From positions 17,045,888 to 17,109,887 of the forward strand of contig OY986966.1 in NCBI GenBank assembly GCA_963920575.1: a DNA stretch of 64,000 nucleotides. Reading direction: 5' to 3'. This document shows positions 34,145 through 45,335 of this stretch, piece by piece. A program made the translations under genes and the position numbers. The stretch is from Narthecium ossifragum (taxonomy: Eukaryota > Streptophyta > Magnoliopsida > Dioscoreales > Nartheciaceae). Position 1 is the first letter of the stretch; every line of letters starts with the position of its first letter. Below the pieces are notes generated by a model. That model had not been told where the DNA came from. It was given only the letters and a program-made list of their open reading frames with translations, and did not search any database.

Positions 34145-34630
34145 TGTTAGCCATAGCCGCGGGTGGGTTCTTCGAGCATCTTCTCCAGTTCCAGCGTGGA
34201 GAGCAGCTTCGTCGGCGTTCCAGAGAGGATTCTACTAGCAAGTCGTCCACGGGTTATACGGTAAGGATCCCATCTTTTCCTTCTTCCCGTTTCTCTTTTC
34301 CCTCGCAGTTCCTGTGTCTTTACCGGCGGAACCCATGGCTTTTGCCATGGATTCCGACCACTGACGCCGGCGACCAGAGCCGGTGTCCTCCTTATTCCTT
34401 TCTCCTTTCTCCTTCGTAGTCTTCTACTTCCTTTCCCTTCTGTGATTTTTCTTTCGTTCCCTGAGCAGCTCACGCTGAGGGACATCTACAACGAAGTGCT
34501 TGTCGTCAGTAGACGACAGGATGCACTTCAGCGGGATGTCGCTCGGATTTGCGAGCACTTGGGTATTTCTTCTACAGCCCCAGCCGACGGCCAGTCTCCT
34601 GGACCGTCCGGTCCTCACCCTGCACTTTAG
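34145..34630 (+). CDS. Possible spliced small accessory protein of the young Athila
   Basis: A candidate only. An open stretch from about 34145 to a donor ACG|GTAAGG at 34259 can be joined to an acceptor GAGCAG at 34469. The second part (34470-34630) encodes LTLRDIYNEVLVVSRRQDAL, then QRDVARICEHLGIS and a Pro/Ser-rich end, stop at 34628. The first half looks helical and coiled-coil forming. There is no clear ATG in the first part; an unspliced start at 34442 would use a non-ATG codon. It lies where many Athila elements keep their envelope-like gene, and downstream of a GATCGATC cluster with a TATA-like box. Function unknown. Confidence 0.35.
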
Positions 34631-35658
34631 TGTTTACATGTTCATAGGCCTTTACCGAGGTGCTTGACTTTTGTGGAGGAGCACTGTGTTTTTGGTCGTT
34701 TGTACGACATTTTTGTACTTAGCTCATCTCTGTTCTGGCTTGGCATTTTGATGTATTTACTTACTTACTTTTGATTCTGGGGTGGGTCCTGTGGGTGTGC
34801 ATACCTGGTTTGATGTGGATGTGTAATATGGTGATGGTCCTTATGATTAAATCTTGTTTTCATGCAGGTGGAAGCATAGGGTAGTTTACTTTTCCTGTCA
34901 ATGTGTAATGAATGTTTGTACTGCCCTTGGGCTGATTGAATAAATAAAGGAGATGCTGCCCAATTTTTCTCTAATTTTACATGTTTATTCCATTATTTTC
35001 TTCTGTGCGATCACGGGGTATTTCTTCTAATTTTCTCCAGGCTTCTGCTGTTATGATCTGCCTTTCATAGGGATGTAAGCCCCGAACATACTTCGTCTTC
35101 AAGATTAAATCTGGTTGGCATATGTTTTACCTCTCCCCGAGGATACTACTTTATTCCGGCTTCTGACAACAATGCCTCATCAGGTTATCTCTACCCCTTA
35201 CCCTATTTACGTGCTTGATGACAATCCCGATTAAATTGGGGGGTGTTGCATTGATAAATTTTATGCCTAATATTTTAAGATAACAACATATTGTACATCC
35301 CTTGAATTGTGCCAAAGGAAGGAAATTATGAGAGTATTGACAAAGATGCTTGTTTTAGAAATTTATTTTATGAATTACTCTGATGCTTGTATGGTATATA
35401 AGGGGCAGTAAATTTTTACAATGCCTAATATTACTTCTATACTTTAACACTTTTACCATGATTTGAGGATAGCTTGACATATCCTACTGCACATGTTCAC
35501 TTTCACATGTCGAAGAGTTGAAATTAGATTCTAAGCCTGAAACTGGGATAGATTTACAGTTCTTTGTCATGTCATAGAAGATACATGAATACATGCAATC
35601 TTCTATTTGAAAAAAAAAGAAAAAAGTATGTGTCTGAAAGTGTAGGGTGTTCAACTTA
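34631..35658. other. Non-coding 3' region of the young Athila, first part
   Basis: No gene seen. A polypurine-like tract AAATTGGGGGGTG is at 35233-35245. The region after it is alignable with 16940-17340 of the old Athila-type element. Confidence 0.7.
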
Positions 35659-35799
35659 GTAACCGGGCAGTGTGCCTAGCCAGCGTGCTGTTCGCGTAAA
35701 ACAGTTGAATTACCTGAAATGAAATGAAAAAAAAGGGGCTTCATACTTAGTAACCGGGCAGTGTGCCTAGCCAGCGTGCTGTTCGCGTAAAACAGTTGA
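35659..35799 (+). repeat. Duplicated 46-nt motif (young Athila)
   Basis: Two almost identical copies beginning GTAACCGGGCAGTGTGCC, at 35659 and 35750, each running through GCGTAAAACAGTTGAA. A run of 30 A follows at 35810-35839. Confidence 0.85.
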
Positions 35800-35805
35800 A
35801 GTTCC

Positions 35806-35840
<35 letters not shown>

Positions 35841-36330
35841 AGAGATTGTTATGTGATAAGTGGAAAATATATGCTGACTCAGGATAGTGATCTTGAATAG
35901 TTGAATGTTTGGATATAATGGAGACTCAGAAGCATGTGGAACTCTATTCACACACGGGAGTGTTAAAGTTATTTTCGATCATGAGTAAATATGTTGAAGT
36001 ATTGGAAGTATGTTATGGCATGTTTTGCTTTGCTATATCTTTATGTGATTAGAAGTTGAAGGGTACGTTCATGGGTAATATTTCTGATTCATGCATTAGA
36101 GTTGATGATTCTTATGATGGATTTCTAATGGCATAGTAAAGGGGATGTATTGATGTTTGTGGGTATCATCACCGGAAACCCTCAGGAGACTATAACTCCT
36201 CCACTGGGGCCACCCAGGGGTTTAAAGGCTTGTTACACATGCTAAGTGTAATCGTGAGACGTACGAAAGTGGCTAGTTAGGTTTACTGCTTTATGTTTAT
36301 TTTCTATCTTGCTTTGCTCGAGGACTAACA

Positions 36331-36349
36331 AAGATCAAGTTGGGGGGTG
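36331..36349 (+). other. Polypurine tract of the young Athila
   Basis: AAGATCAAGTTGGGGGGTG directly before the 3' LTR. Confidence 0.88.
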
Positions 36350-37908
36350 TGATAACGCGTGAAAAGTGCACAAATCGCCCCTTTAACTAGGTCCTGTTAG
36401 CCTCCGAGCAATGCTATTTTGATGGTCTATGGTGCATTTCAGGTATAAGAGCCTTCAACGAAGGTTAGATCAAGTTTGGTGCTAAAACGAAGTGATTCTG
36501 GCAATCCTGCGTGAAGGAGATCGATCTGCATCCTGAAGGAGATCAATCTCATTATTCCAGCAAGAAGCGGTCCAGTCGAAGCAAAGGAGATCGATCTTCA
36601 TCCTAAAGGAGATCGATCTTGGTCGGGCATATTCCAGATCCAGAGTTCGCAGAACGAAGGAGATCGATCTTCTTCCCTATGGAGATCGATCTCATTTGAT
36701 GCTGGGAGAAAAATAAAGGGCTGAGATCTAATCCGAGTTAGGGTTTTATTAAGGCCTATAAATAGGTGTTAGGAGAGGATTTTTGGCAGCCACCCATAGG
36801 CGAATTTTCCTCTCCTCCTGAGTGTTTCCTTGGTCCTTCTTCCTCCATAAACATTAGGGTTAGATCTTGAAGATAGATCCATGGTGGGAGCGCATCATCA
36901 ACCTTCTCCGATGGATCGTCTCTTCAAGATGAGTAGCTAAATCTTTTGTCTAGGAAATTCTATGATGTAATAGGGAGTTTATTTCAGTTTTCCTATGGAT
37001 CTGAGCATGTACTTTATGATGGTTTAATGGATTAAATTCGGATTTTATATATCTATTGGTAATAGTTCTCATGGTGAATGTTTTGTTTGCTCTTTGTGCC
37101 CTAATTTCGGTCGGTCTTATCTCGGTTTTTCCGTGAGTATACAGCCGGATTTTGTGAAAACTCAAAACACAAAAGTCGTAGATCTTTGTCTTAGCTTTCC
37201 AACGAATCTTGAATCGCCTTGTTTCGAGTTCGGATGTGAAAGTTACGCTGAGATTACGATCGCTGGTTTTGAGCTTTGCATGTTAGAGGCTAGGATTAGG
37301 ACTTGTTCAAGTTGCTTTCATGCTAGAACCATGTTAGATCTTTGGATTGGATTCTAAACCCTAGCTTATGATTGTAGGAGTGCTAGAACCACTGCCTTAA
37401 TGCTAGAACCATTAAGACCTATGATTGTAACCTACGATTCATTCTTTATCTTTATCGATTAGGCGATCTCAAAGTGCTAGAACCACTTTGATTATTTTCA
37501 TACCAATTATCCGCTGATTTGTTCTTCATTCCGACATAGGCTTCTAATGAATCTATGTTGAGTGATAGTGGACCTAGCCGATCTTCTATCAACCCTAGAA
37601 AACCATCTTGAACTTATTGAATTGCTCTTATCCTAGGAATGCCTAGATAGCTCTCGATTATGGATTAGAACTTCCTAGCCTTTTCTCTATTGTTGTTCTC
37701 CCAATTTAGTTTAAAAGACCAACTATCATCTATCTTCCTTAACTTTTGATTTAGAACTATGCATGGTAATTAGGCTTAATCCTGTTTTCCCTGTGGACCG
37801 ACCCGGACTCATTGCTATCTACCCCTTAAGTAGTTAGTAGTGTTTCGGTTTATAAATTTGTAATTTTGGCGTCCTTGTTAAGGTAACGACACTTTTCAAG
37901 GCGTGTCA
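36350..37908 (+). repeat. 3' LTR of the young Athila
   Basis: 1559 bp, offset 10410 from the 5' LTR and differing from it at three bases that I could find by eye. It is followed by the TSD GCCCC and then the resumed MULE-2 transposase exon. Confidence 0.96.
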
Positions 37909-40479
37909 GCCCCTTCAAAATCCGGGGAGTGAAGCTAGCATCAGATGATGAGTGGATGATCAGGGTGGAATGTGGTGTGCATAACCACCCATCTGCCCTT
38001 CATCTTGAGGGTCATTCATATGCAGGGAGATTATTTTCAGAGGAAGAACATATTTTAGTTGACATGTCCAAGAGTCTAGTCAAACCGAGGATGATCTTGA
38101 ATACCCTGAAGCAGAGGAATGAGCAGAATGTCTCGACTATGAGACATATTTATAATGCAAGACAGAAGCATAGGGTAATCGAGAAAGCCGGTAGGTCAGA
38201 GATGCAGCTGCTCTTGGGCCATCTAAATGATGCTGGTTATACTGAGTGGCACACGAGCAGTGATGACACATCGTCTGTCCGAAGCATATTCCGGGCACAC
38301 CCGTCATCGGTAGAGCTATTGCGTGCCTTTCCAGAGGTGCTGATTATGGATTGTACATACAAAACTAACAAGTACCGTCTTCCATTGCTCGAGATGGTTG
38401 GAGTGACGTCCACAGGTAACTATCATATGATTTTGTAATAATTTGCTATTAGTCACTCTGTGATCGAGCAGGATTGATTTAATGGTTAACTATTTTTTCT
38501 ACAGGCATGACATTTGCAGGCGCGTTTGCGTATCTTGAGTCCGAGAGGGAGGGAACCTACCAGTGGGCCATGGAGAAGTTGAAGTCATTGTTAGAGAGTT
38601 GCATGCTGCCCCGAGTTGTTTTGACCGATAGGGACTTGGGTTTGATGAAGGCTGTGCAGTCTGTGTTTCCTGCCACGAAGTACATGCTATGTAGGTGGCA
38701 TATCAACAGGAATATAATAGCAAACTGTAAGAAGATGTTTGGGACAAACGAGAAGTGGAAATCTTTTTTGGTGAGCTGGGAGATGATTGTTAGTTCTGAG
38801 TCTGAGAACAAATTTTTCCAACATGTGGAGTCAATGGAGAAGTCTTTCTGCGGCTACCCAAGTGCGGTTGATTATGTCAAGGAGTCTTGGCTACTTAAAT
38901 ACAAGGAATTATTTGTGAGTGCTTGGACAGATAAATATATGCACTTTGATAATGTTACTACAAATCGGGTTGAGAGTGCACATGCAAAATTGAAGAGGCA
39001 TTTGGGGGCATCGAACTGCAGTTTTGACACCTCCTGGGCCACGATCCATGCACTGCTCGAGCTCCAGCACACGGAGATCCTTGCTTCTTTTGAGAAGAGC
39101 AAGTACATTGTACAGCATCATTTCAGGCCAGCGATTTTCTGAGAGTTGAGGGGTTTCATCTCCAGGAACGCGCTCGATATTGTGTATGCAGAGGCTAAGC
39201 GAGCAGAGGATATTGGCCCGGATGCGCATGCTTGCGGCTGCTAGGTCAAGCGCACCCATGGTTTGCCATGTGCCCATGAGATTGCAGAGTACATGCAAGA
39301 AGGCAGGGTTGTACCACTGACTAGTATAAATCATTATTGGAAGAAGCTCGATGTACTGCCTACGACGACTTCTAAGGCAGAATCAAGCCTCTCATGCAAA
39401 GGTACACTGGCACGTATAGATGCACGGTTTGATGCATTGGATGACAATGGGAAGGCTCAATTATTGAAGAAGCTGATGGAATTGGAAGACCCACAGTGTA
39501 CTCAATTAGCGGAGCCAGAGGTGAACTTGAGGACACGGGGTCGCCCAAAGGAAAAGAAGCTGACAACATCCACCTGACGCCACCCATCTGGATTCGAGTA
39601 TGCCCCTTCACTCAATGACAGCAAGGACAACAACTCCCCGGAAGTAGCTTTAACTCCGGCTAAGGTGGCACCTAACTCTACTGAGAGAACCAGTGTGAAG
39701 GCAAAGAAGGAGAAGAGGCTTATGGATAGAGTGATTCGCACTCGTGCCAGTGTAGCTACTACATGCTGTGAGTCTTACTTGTCTCAGTTTCCTGAAGGGT
39801 TGCGGCCATATATACAGCATGTACGTGATGTTAAAGCTGACGGTAATTGTGGCTTTAGGGCAATAGCCGGGCTGATGGGCTTCGGCGAAGATAATTGGCT
39901 GCAAGTGCGGAAGGATCTCGGGTATGAATTGATGGCATTCTCTGTTCAGTACTGTAGTGTGTACGGAGAGGGTGAGGCAAGAGTTGCAGAGCTTGCCGAC
40001 AGGTTGGCTTATTATGAGGACTGCCCTCCTACTGATGGGTGGATGACCATGCCAGATATGGGACCTATCATAGCATCTCGCTATGATGTTGTCTTAGTTC
40101 ACATTTCAGTCGCTCAGTGCTTGACTTTCCTGCCGCTTTGAAGCCCTCCACAGCCGGCACTTATGCGGAAGATCATCGTGATTGGTTTCGTGAATGGTGG
40201 ACACTTTGTCATGCTGCACATGCACCCTGGATGTCCCATCCCACCTATAGCTAGTAGCTGGATTCGGAACAGAAAAGAATGTGCCAAGGGTTGGGACATC
40301 TATGATAAGCAAATCAAGCATTTCATGGAGATCAAGGGTGAAGGTGTTGCCACGAGGGAAACAATTGAAATCGACATGAGTTCACATAGCTTGACTGTTA
40401 GTGTTGGTGCCCTTAAAAGTCTATTTTCAAACATTAATTAAATAATTATTGCATTTTTTATGGCTTCTTTTTCTACATG

Positions 40480-42130
40480 TGATGTTAGAAGGTATATGAT
40501 ATTAAGTTTAGTCCACAGGACCATTAAAGAATAGTCAGGTGATGAGTTTCAGCTATCACGAGAAGAACTGGCTAATCAAGTTCATGTTCCTATAATTTCA
40601 CAACTATGGGTGAAACTGGACATTTCACTTAGAAGGTTGTCACTTTGAGTAGTGACTATAATATAGTAATGGTTATTCTCAACCATTGGAGTAGAGACTC
40701 TACACTAGCAAGTGGGTGTGCATGTTAGCACATTGAAAGTTGAATTGAGAACCCAGACTTAAAAACATTCACCGCTATTAAGATCTGGTTCTCTTGCACA
40801 TAACTGAATTAGTCCCTTGACCTGAGAGATCTGTTTGTTCTAGTCGGAGGATCGATCATTTTGATGACCTGCCTGATCTTAGGATCTTCAAAGGAAGTTT
40901 ATTGGATGGTCGTGATTACTTCTGAGAATAAGTCAGATGCTCAATACTGGAATCCACTACCCTTTTTGGGTTAGCATCTTGTTGAGTAGAATAATTGATC
41001 AAGCCAATTGAATTTAGCCCGGGCCCGGCAATTTTAGTAAATGTTTTTGATTTGATCAAAAATATTTTCAAGGAAAATGTTTCCCATGGTTTGATTAGAT
41101 TCAACACTCAAGGATTAGTTTCGACGATGGGATGAGCGGTGTTGATTTATTGCATCCCGATTAAGTCGGAATCCGATGATCAAGTGGGGGATAAATTCGT
41201 GTCTTTTATTTCGTGCATTGGGAACTTAATTATATATATCTTGATTAGGAACTTAATTTATTAAATAATTTCCCATAATTATTTAATTTCAAATTTTGTT
41301 CCTCCTATTATTTTAATAGTGATTAATTTAATGAGGATCAAGAATCCCAACATCAACCTACTGAGGCATTGTGAACCGTCGGATCAAGAGAGCACTATTT
41401 GTAGGGACATGATTGGATGGGACAATCATATACCTAAGATTGGATCTACGTAATATTAGTGGGGTTAATCTTAACCATGATTTTGAGGAGAGATTTGATT
41501 TGCTTGAGATTTTGAGAAGTGATTCGGTTGAGATATCCAGCCAAATATTAGATTTGACTGCTCTCTAAAACCACTTGAATGTATATCCATTAGATGGATA
41601 TATATGTAGAGATAGAGGGTTAGATTGGGACGAATCTTTGATATCCAGGCTAGATCTCTTTTGGGGATGATCAAAACCACTTTCATATTTATCCATTAGA
41701 TGGATATATATATAGAAAGAGGGTTAGAGAGTGATACGGTTTTTTTTGAGCCAAAAGATAAGCATCTGATATATGAAAATATGAGAGTTTTTCATATACT
41801 CTCCCAGATCCAATCCCACTGATTTAGCTTGTGAAGTTATTAGTTCGTAAATTGTGCTCGTCCGACGATTCCTGCCGACGTAGTGCGAGTTGGAGACCGT
41901 GCCTCGATCAGATCGGGTTGTGCGGATTGCTTGCGACGGATTACGACAGCGGACTCTTGAGGTGAGTCTTCGTATTAAAATTTCATCCTATTGATTATTA
42001 AATCATATATGTTATATGCATGCGTACCGATCCACCGTGTATGACATTGGAGAATATTTTTCTATTATTTTTCTATATCAGAAAAATAAAATTTTTGAAA
42101 TCTTCCGCTGCTCTATTCTCCTGTGTACAC
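40480..42130. mobile_element. Copia-like LTR remnant between the MULE-2 genes
   Basis: No coding frame. A purine tract AAGTGGGGGA at 41182-41191 is followed by about 940 bp with LTR character (TTTCGTGCATTGGGAACTTAAT, later CTTCCGCTGCTC near 42105). The stretch 40480-41180 before it reads like the 3' non-coding end of a copia element. No TSD or clean LTR ends could be fixed, so the limits are approximate. Confidence 0.45.
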
Positions 42131-42479
42131 GCTATCATTGACAACATAAAGGTATATTGAAAAGTCTGTTTGTTTGCCACTCACTTGTCTGTCATCTTCC
42201 ATTGAAATAGATGTTTTATTGTTTGTTCTGATGGAGACTGTCTTTTGGGCAGCAATAACAACAGCATGATTGAAAGCCAGTTGATATGAAGTACTTGACA
42301 GAGGTAATTGTTACTATCTCGTGGCATTTAAAGTTGTCTACTACTTGTTCTATGTGGTGGATAGTTAATTTGTTAGTGGTATGTTACTTTCAGGACTGAA
42401 GCTGAAGAAGATAATGTGGTGCACAAATGTGATGAACAAATGTGGGGATAGTTAATGTGCTGGTAGATGAGATCATGTC

Positions 42480-42770
42480 TTGTATACTTACAAATCGGCT
42501 GCGAAAGTCCGAACATATGCTTTAAAATCGGCTTTATTACACCGCAGATAATGTCGTGCATAAATCATTTTATGTAGTGTATATTGAAAAAATTCTTGAT
42601 ATATGTTCGGTCTCGTATAGCCGTAAAAAATATTTATAAACGGGCCCTGGACGTCCGCTAATACTCAATAATTTCGGCAGCGAAAATCCGATAATTGTTA
42701 CACGCCACTATGCAACCGTAATAAATTGTTGTTCTCGGTCGCAAAAATCCGAAATGTAATGATTTAAATG
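42480..42770. repeat. Middle hairpin array of MULE-2, degenerate
   Basis: Words such as ATCGGCTGCGAAAGTCCGAA, TTCGGTCTCGTATAGCCG and TTTCGGCAGCGAAAATCCGA recur. They follow the same CGG...CCGA pattern as the left and right arrays. It lies just downstream of the PMD gene. Confidence 0.6.
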
Positions 42771-42981
42771 GTTATATGGTCCCGAACACATTAGTAAAAA
42801 CCTATACGCAGTAAAAAATTTTGATATAAAGTTTTGAAGTTAGAAAAAGTGTTGAAGACGCAAAATATACAAGCCCAAAGGCCAAAAATTGGGCCACCAA
42901 CATACAGCAAAGGGTTTAGTAAGCTGTCTTGACATATAATAAAAAGTTTAACATAACTCATAGCATCTACAAAAATCACTA

Positions 42982-45000
42982 TCATTTACTAGCGCCTGAT
43001 GGACCTCCCTCTTCCATTCTTTTTCGTCGCCGTCTCTCATACGAGAGCCCGAAGAGAGATGGATGGCCATGCACAACTGCACTGACCTCACGCCATCTTC
43101 GCATGTGCTCATCGACACTGAAGTCTTGGCCATGCGTAACTGTGTCATCGATGATATCCACAGCACGATCAAACTGTAATTAGAAGACATAAAAAAAAAT
43201 AAGTTGTTCTGGGTGGGTTCACATGTTAACGCGATTATAAACATCAAGTCTAACATACATGCACATGTAAATCTCCTGAAGGCCGATAGGATGATGTCTT
43301 TAGTTCTGGGTTCTGGACTCTCACATGTGAATGAGATCGGTACCAGCCCATGTACTCGGGCACACAATCGTGTGCCACTCTCGCAGTTCGAGCAGTTATT
43401 GCTGATCGGATTGTATGGTCAGTCCATCTATTCCAATACTGTGGCACGAACTCAAAGATCCTCTTAAATCCTTGTCCAGTCTTCCCGGCAGCCAAAGACT
43501 GAGAGGCCGACTTGAGCGGCTCTCCAGGGATTATCTGTTGGATACCAAATTGACGAAGGACCCTATCCGGATGGTATGACCCGACACAATCCATCCCATG
43601 CAACGTGCCATAGTAAAAGCTGATGTCATCGCGGGGAAATGGTCCTCCCCTATCGTCATGGCAAGGATCCCACAAAACTTGCAACATATGCTAAACTAAA
43701 TATCATATACGAAAATTAGAAGAACTTGCACAAGTAAACGATAGCTCACATGATGTTCTCTCAAATCATCTAACTCCTCACGCTTGGCCACCAGATTATC
43801 TGCATGATCACCACCATCTCTAACCGGGATCCAGCGATACACGCGCGGCTGGTCCGGTCTATAGTGCAAATCGCGGTGTGGAACCACGATCGTAGGCAAG
43901 TGATCATATATCCATGCCTGCAAATCATAAAAATAATTAGTACAAAATGTAACAATATTTTCATGCCATACATGTGCGATGATATTATACCTCCAACAAG
44001 GTCAGGTACCCTCCCATCTGCTTCGTATCCCATCTACTACCGGCACCCAAGTGGCGGTACAAGTAAGCTAGGGCCGCAGCTCCCCATGCGTATTGGGCCG
44101 CAGCAGGCAGATCCCTCAATTCAAAAAGGTAAGACACGTGCACCTTGCTCGCCGATTTATCACAAAATAGTGTGCAGCCAAGCAAGTAGAGCAAGTAGGC
44201 CTTCACTGAGCAATCTAGGCCAACTTTCTCGATGCTACATTCACTTTTCAACCATGTCAGTCTAAGTGCCTTCCTTTTGTTCTTATGCAACTGGGCCATT
44301 GCGCTCTCCGTAGAGACTCCTAGCTGACTACAAACCAGTCGTACTACTTCCTCAGTCCCCATCTTGCGAAGCTCTATGGCTCGTCCAGTGACAGAGATAC
44401 CCAGGATGGTCCTCACATCGGCGAGTGTGATGGTCATTTCACCGCATGGCAAATGAAATGTGTTGGTCTCCGGTTGCCACCTCTCAACGAGTGTCGACAC
44501 TAACACCTTACCGATTGTACTGTACGTATAATCTAGCAAGCTCCCCAGTCCTGACACACACACAGCCTCTCTGAATGCGGTTGTCCCAATGCCCCCCAAT
44601 CTTTTACCATAGTCCCATGGGCCAAACATTTCAATGGCCCGCGATCCTACATCAATGAGTAAACATGAAAGTTGTTAGAACAATAGTGAATAACATATAC
44701 TTAAGTAGAAATTACATTTATTATTGAGTACTATACCACTCCACGCCATATCCGGTATGCTACGTGAGTCCTAAACTCTGTTAGGAGTAATTCATCTTCA
44801 GGCCCTCCAGGAATAGGCCCACTGCTATCGAAGTCATCGCCACCTGGTCGTGCCTCGTCACCTGATCCTGCCTCCGACAATGGGTCAACATGATTTGCTG
44901 GAACCTCCGTCACCTCGTGTTCCCGCACCCTCCTTTGCCTCGCTGACGCGGTGGGTCGTTGGCGCACGGTGTGGGGAACAGGAGTCGAGCTCTCTGTCAT
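42982..45000 (-). CDS. Plant mobile domain (PMD, MAIN-like) gene of MULE-2
   Basis: Five exons on the minus strand: 45000-44737, 44646-43991, 43917-43750, 43690-43259 and 43173-42982. The ATG at 45000 starts an acidic, Pro/Ser-rich N-terminus. Exon 2 holds the PMD core (WQPETNTFHLPCGEMTITL, ADVRTILGISVTGRAI, LRLTWLKSECSIEKV, YLLGCTLF, AAAQYAWGAAALAYLYRHL). Exon 3 and 4 hold the domain end (AWIYDHLPTIVVPHRDLHY, FEFVPQYWNRWTDHT). Exons 3-5 join in phase; the exon 1-2 joint does not fit by one base with the sites I can see, so one site is wrong or there is a small lesion. PMD proteins such as Arabidopsis MAIN and MAIL1 act in gene and transposon silencing; such domains are also found inside transposons. 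It is convergent with the transposase. Genes of this type are often mislabelled phosphatase 7 long form. Confidence 0.8.
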
Positions 45001-45059
45001 GTATCTGTCATAAAACCAAAATCATTCACGCTAATTAAGCCATAAACTGTGACTGGGAC

Positions 45060-45335
45060 AAGTTCGATTACAAAGAACCGAAAATGAACTACACATTCGG
45101 GTATATGAAACCGAAAAAGCGATGTAAAATCGGCTTTCCATAACTGAACGTAAAGCTAGTAATCGGTCAAGAATTTCGGAATATATAGTTCGCCTATATA
45201 CCGACGAAAAAATTACGAACGTTCGGTTTCGGGAAACCGAAAAAAATGTGAATGATCGGATTTACAGGACCGATAATGAAGAAAATAGGGGGAAGAACGG
45301 AGGCATATGGACCGGATTTACAGGACCGATAATGA
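45060..45335. repeat. Right hairpin array of MULE-2 (upstream of the PMD gene)
   Basis: Units such as TTCGGTTTCGGGAAACCGAA (45219-45241) and GATCGGATTTACAGGACCGA (twice, 45255 and 45312) follow the left array's CGGTTT/AACCGA pattern. The array lies just before the PMD start codon, in its promoter or leader. Confidence 0.8.

Larger units (their letters stand above)
25940..37908 (+). mobile_element. Young Athila-type Ty3/gypsy element
   Basis: Two LTRs of 1559 bp each (25940-27498, 36350-37908) and a perfect 5-bp TSD GCCCC (25935-25939, 37909-37913). It has a primer-binding site fitting aspartate tRNA, a single long gag-pro-RT-RNase H-integrase frame with only two stops, and a polypurine tract. 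By eye I find three base differences between the LTRs (at 26135, 26165 and 27407 against 36545, 36575 and 37817). Insertion is therefore recent. The region after integrase has no envelope-like frame, which many Athila elements have. It interrupts the MULE-2 transposase exon. Confidence 0.96.
25066..40441 (+). pseudogene. MULE-2 transposase fused to an OTU cysteine protease, split by the Athila element
   Basis: Exons inferred from reading frame and GT-AG signals are 25066-25143, 25527-25604, 25700-25939 joined to 37914-38415 (Athila between), and 38505-40441. The protein begins MDSESEE. It then has a FAR1/MULE DNA-binding region (ACERSGMYRD, CGTKKCGCP, VHNHP) and the MULE transposase core with MDCTYKTNKY and TDRDLG acidic motifs and CRWHINRN. 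Next come a SWIM finger (CGC... LPCAHE) and a C-terminal OTU domain with DGNCGFRAI (Asp and Cys) and GGHFVMLH (His). In-frame stops are TAA in exon 1 (25087), TGA 39140, TAG 39242, TGA 39575 and TGA 40139. All fit single C-to-T changes. The Athila TSD keeps the frame across the insertion. OTU enzymes cleave ubiquitin; a role within a transposase is inference. Confidence 0.88.

Noticed and set aside
40480..40490. Clean left end (TGTTAGAAGG) of a copia solo LTR
   Set aside because: No matching TSD or inverted end was found near 42120; the purine tract at 41182 suggests that the LTR starts there instead.
42982..45000. Protein phosphatase 7 long form gene
   Set aside because: The similarity is to the plant mobile domain; no phosphatase catalytic motif is present.
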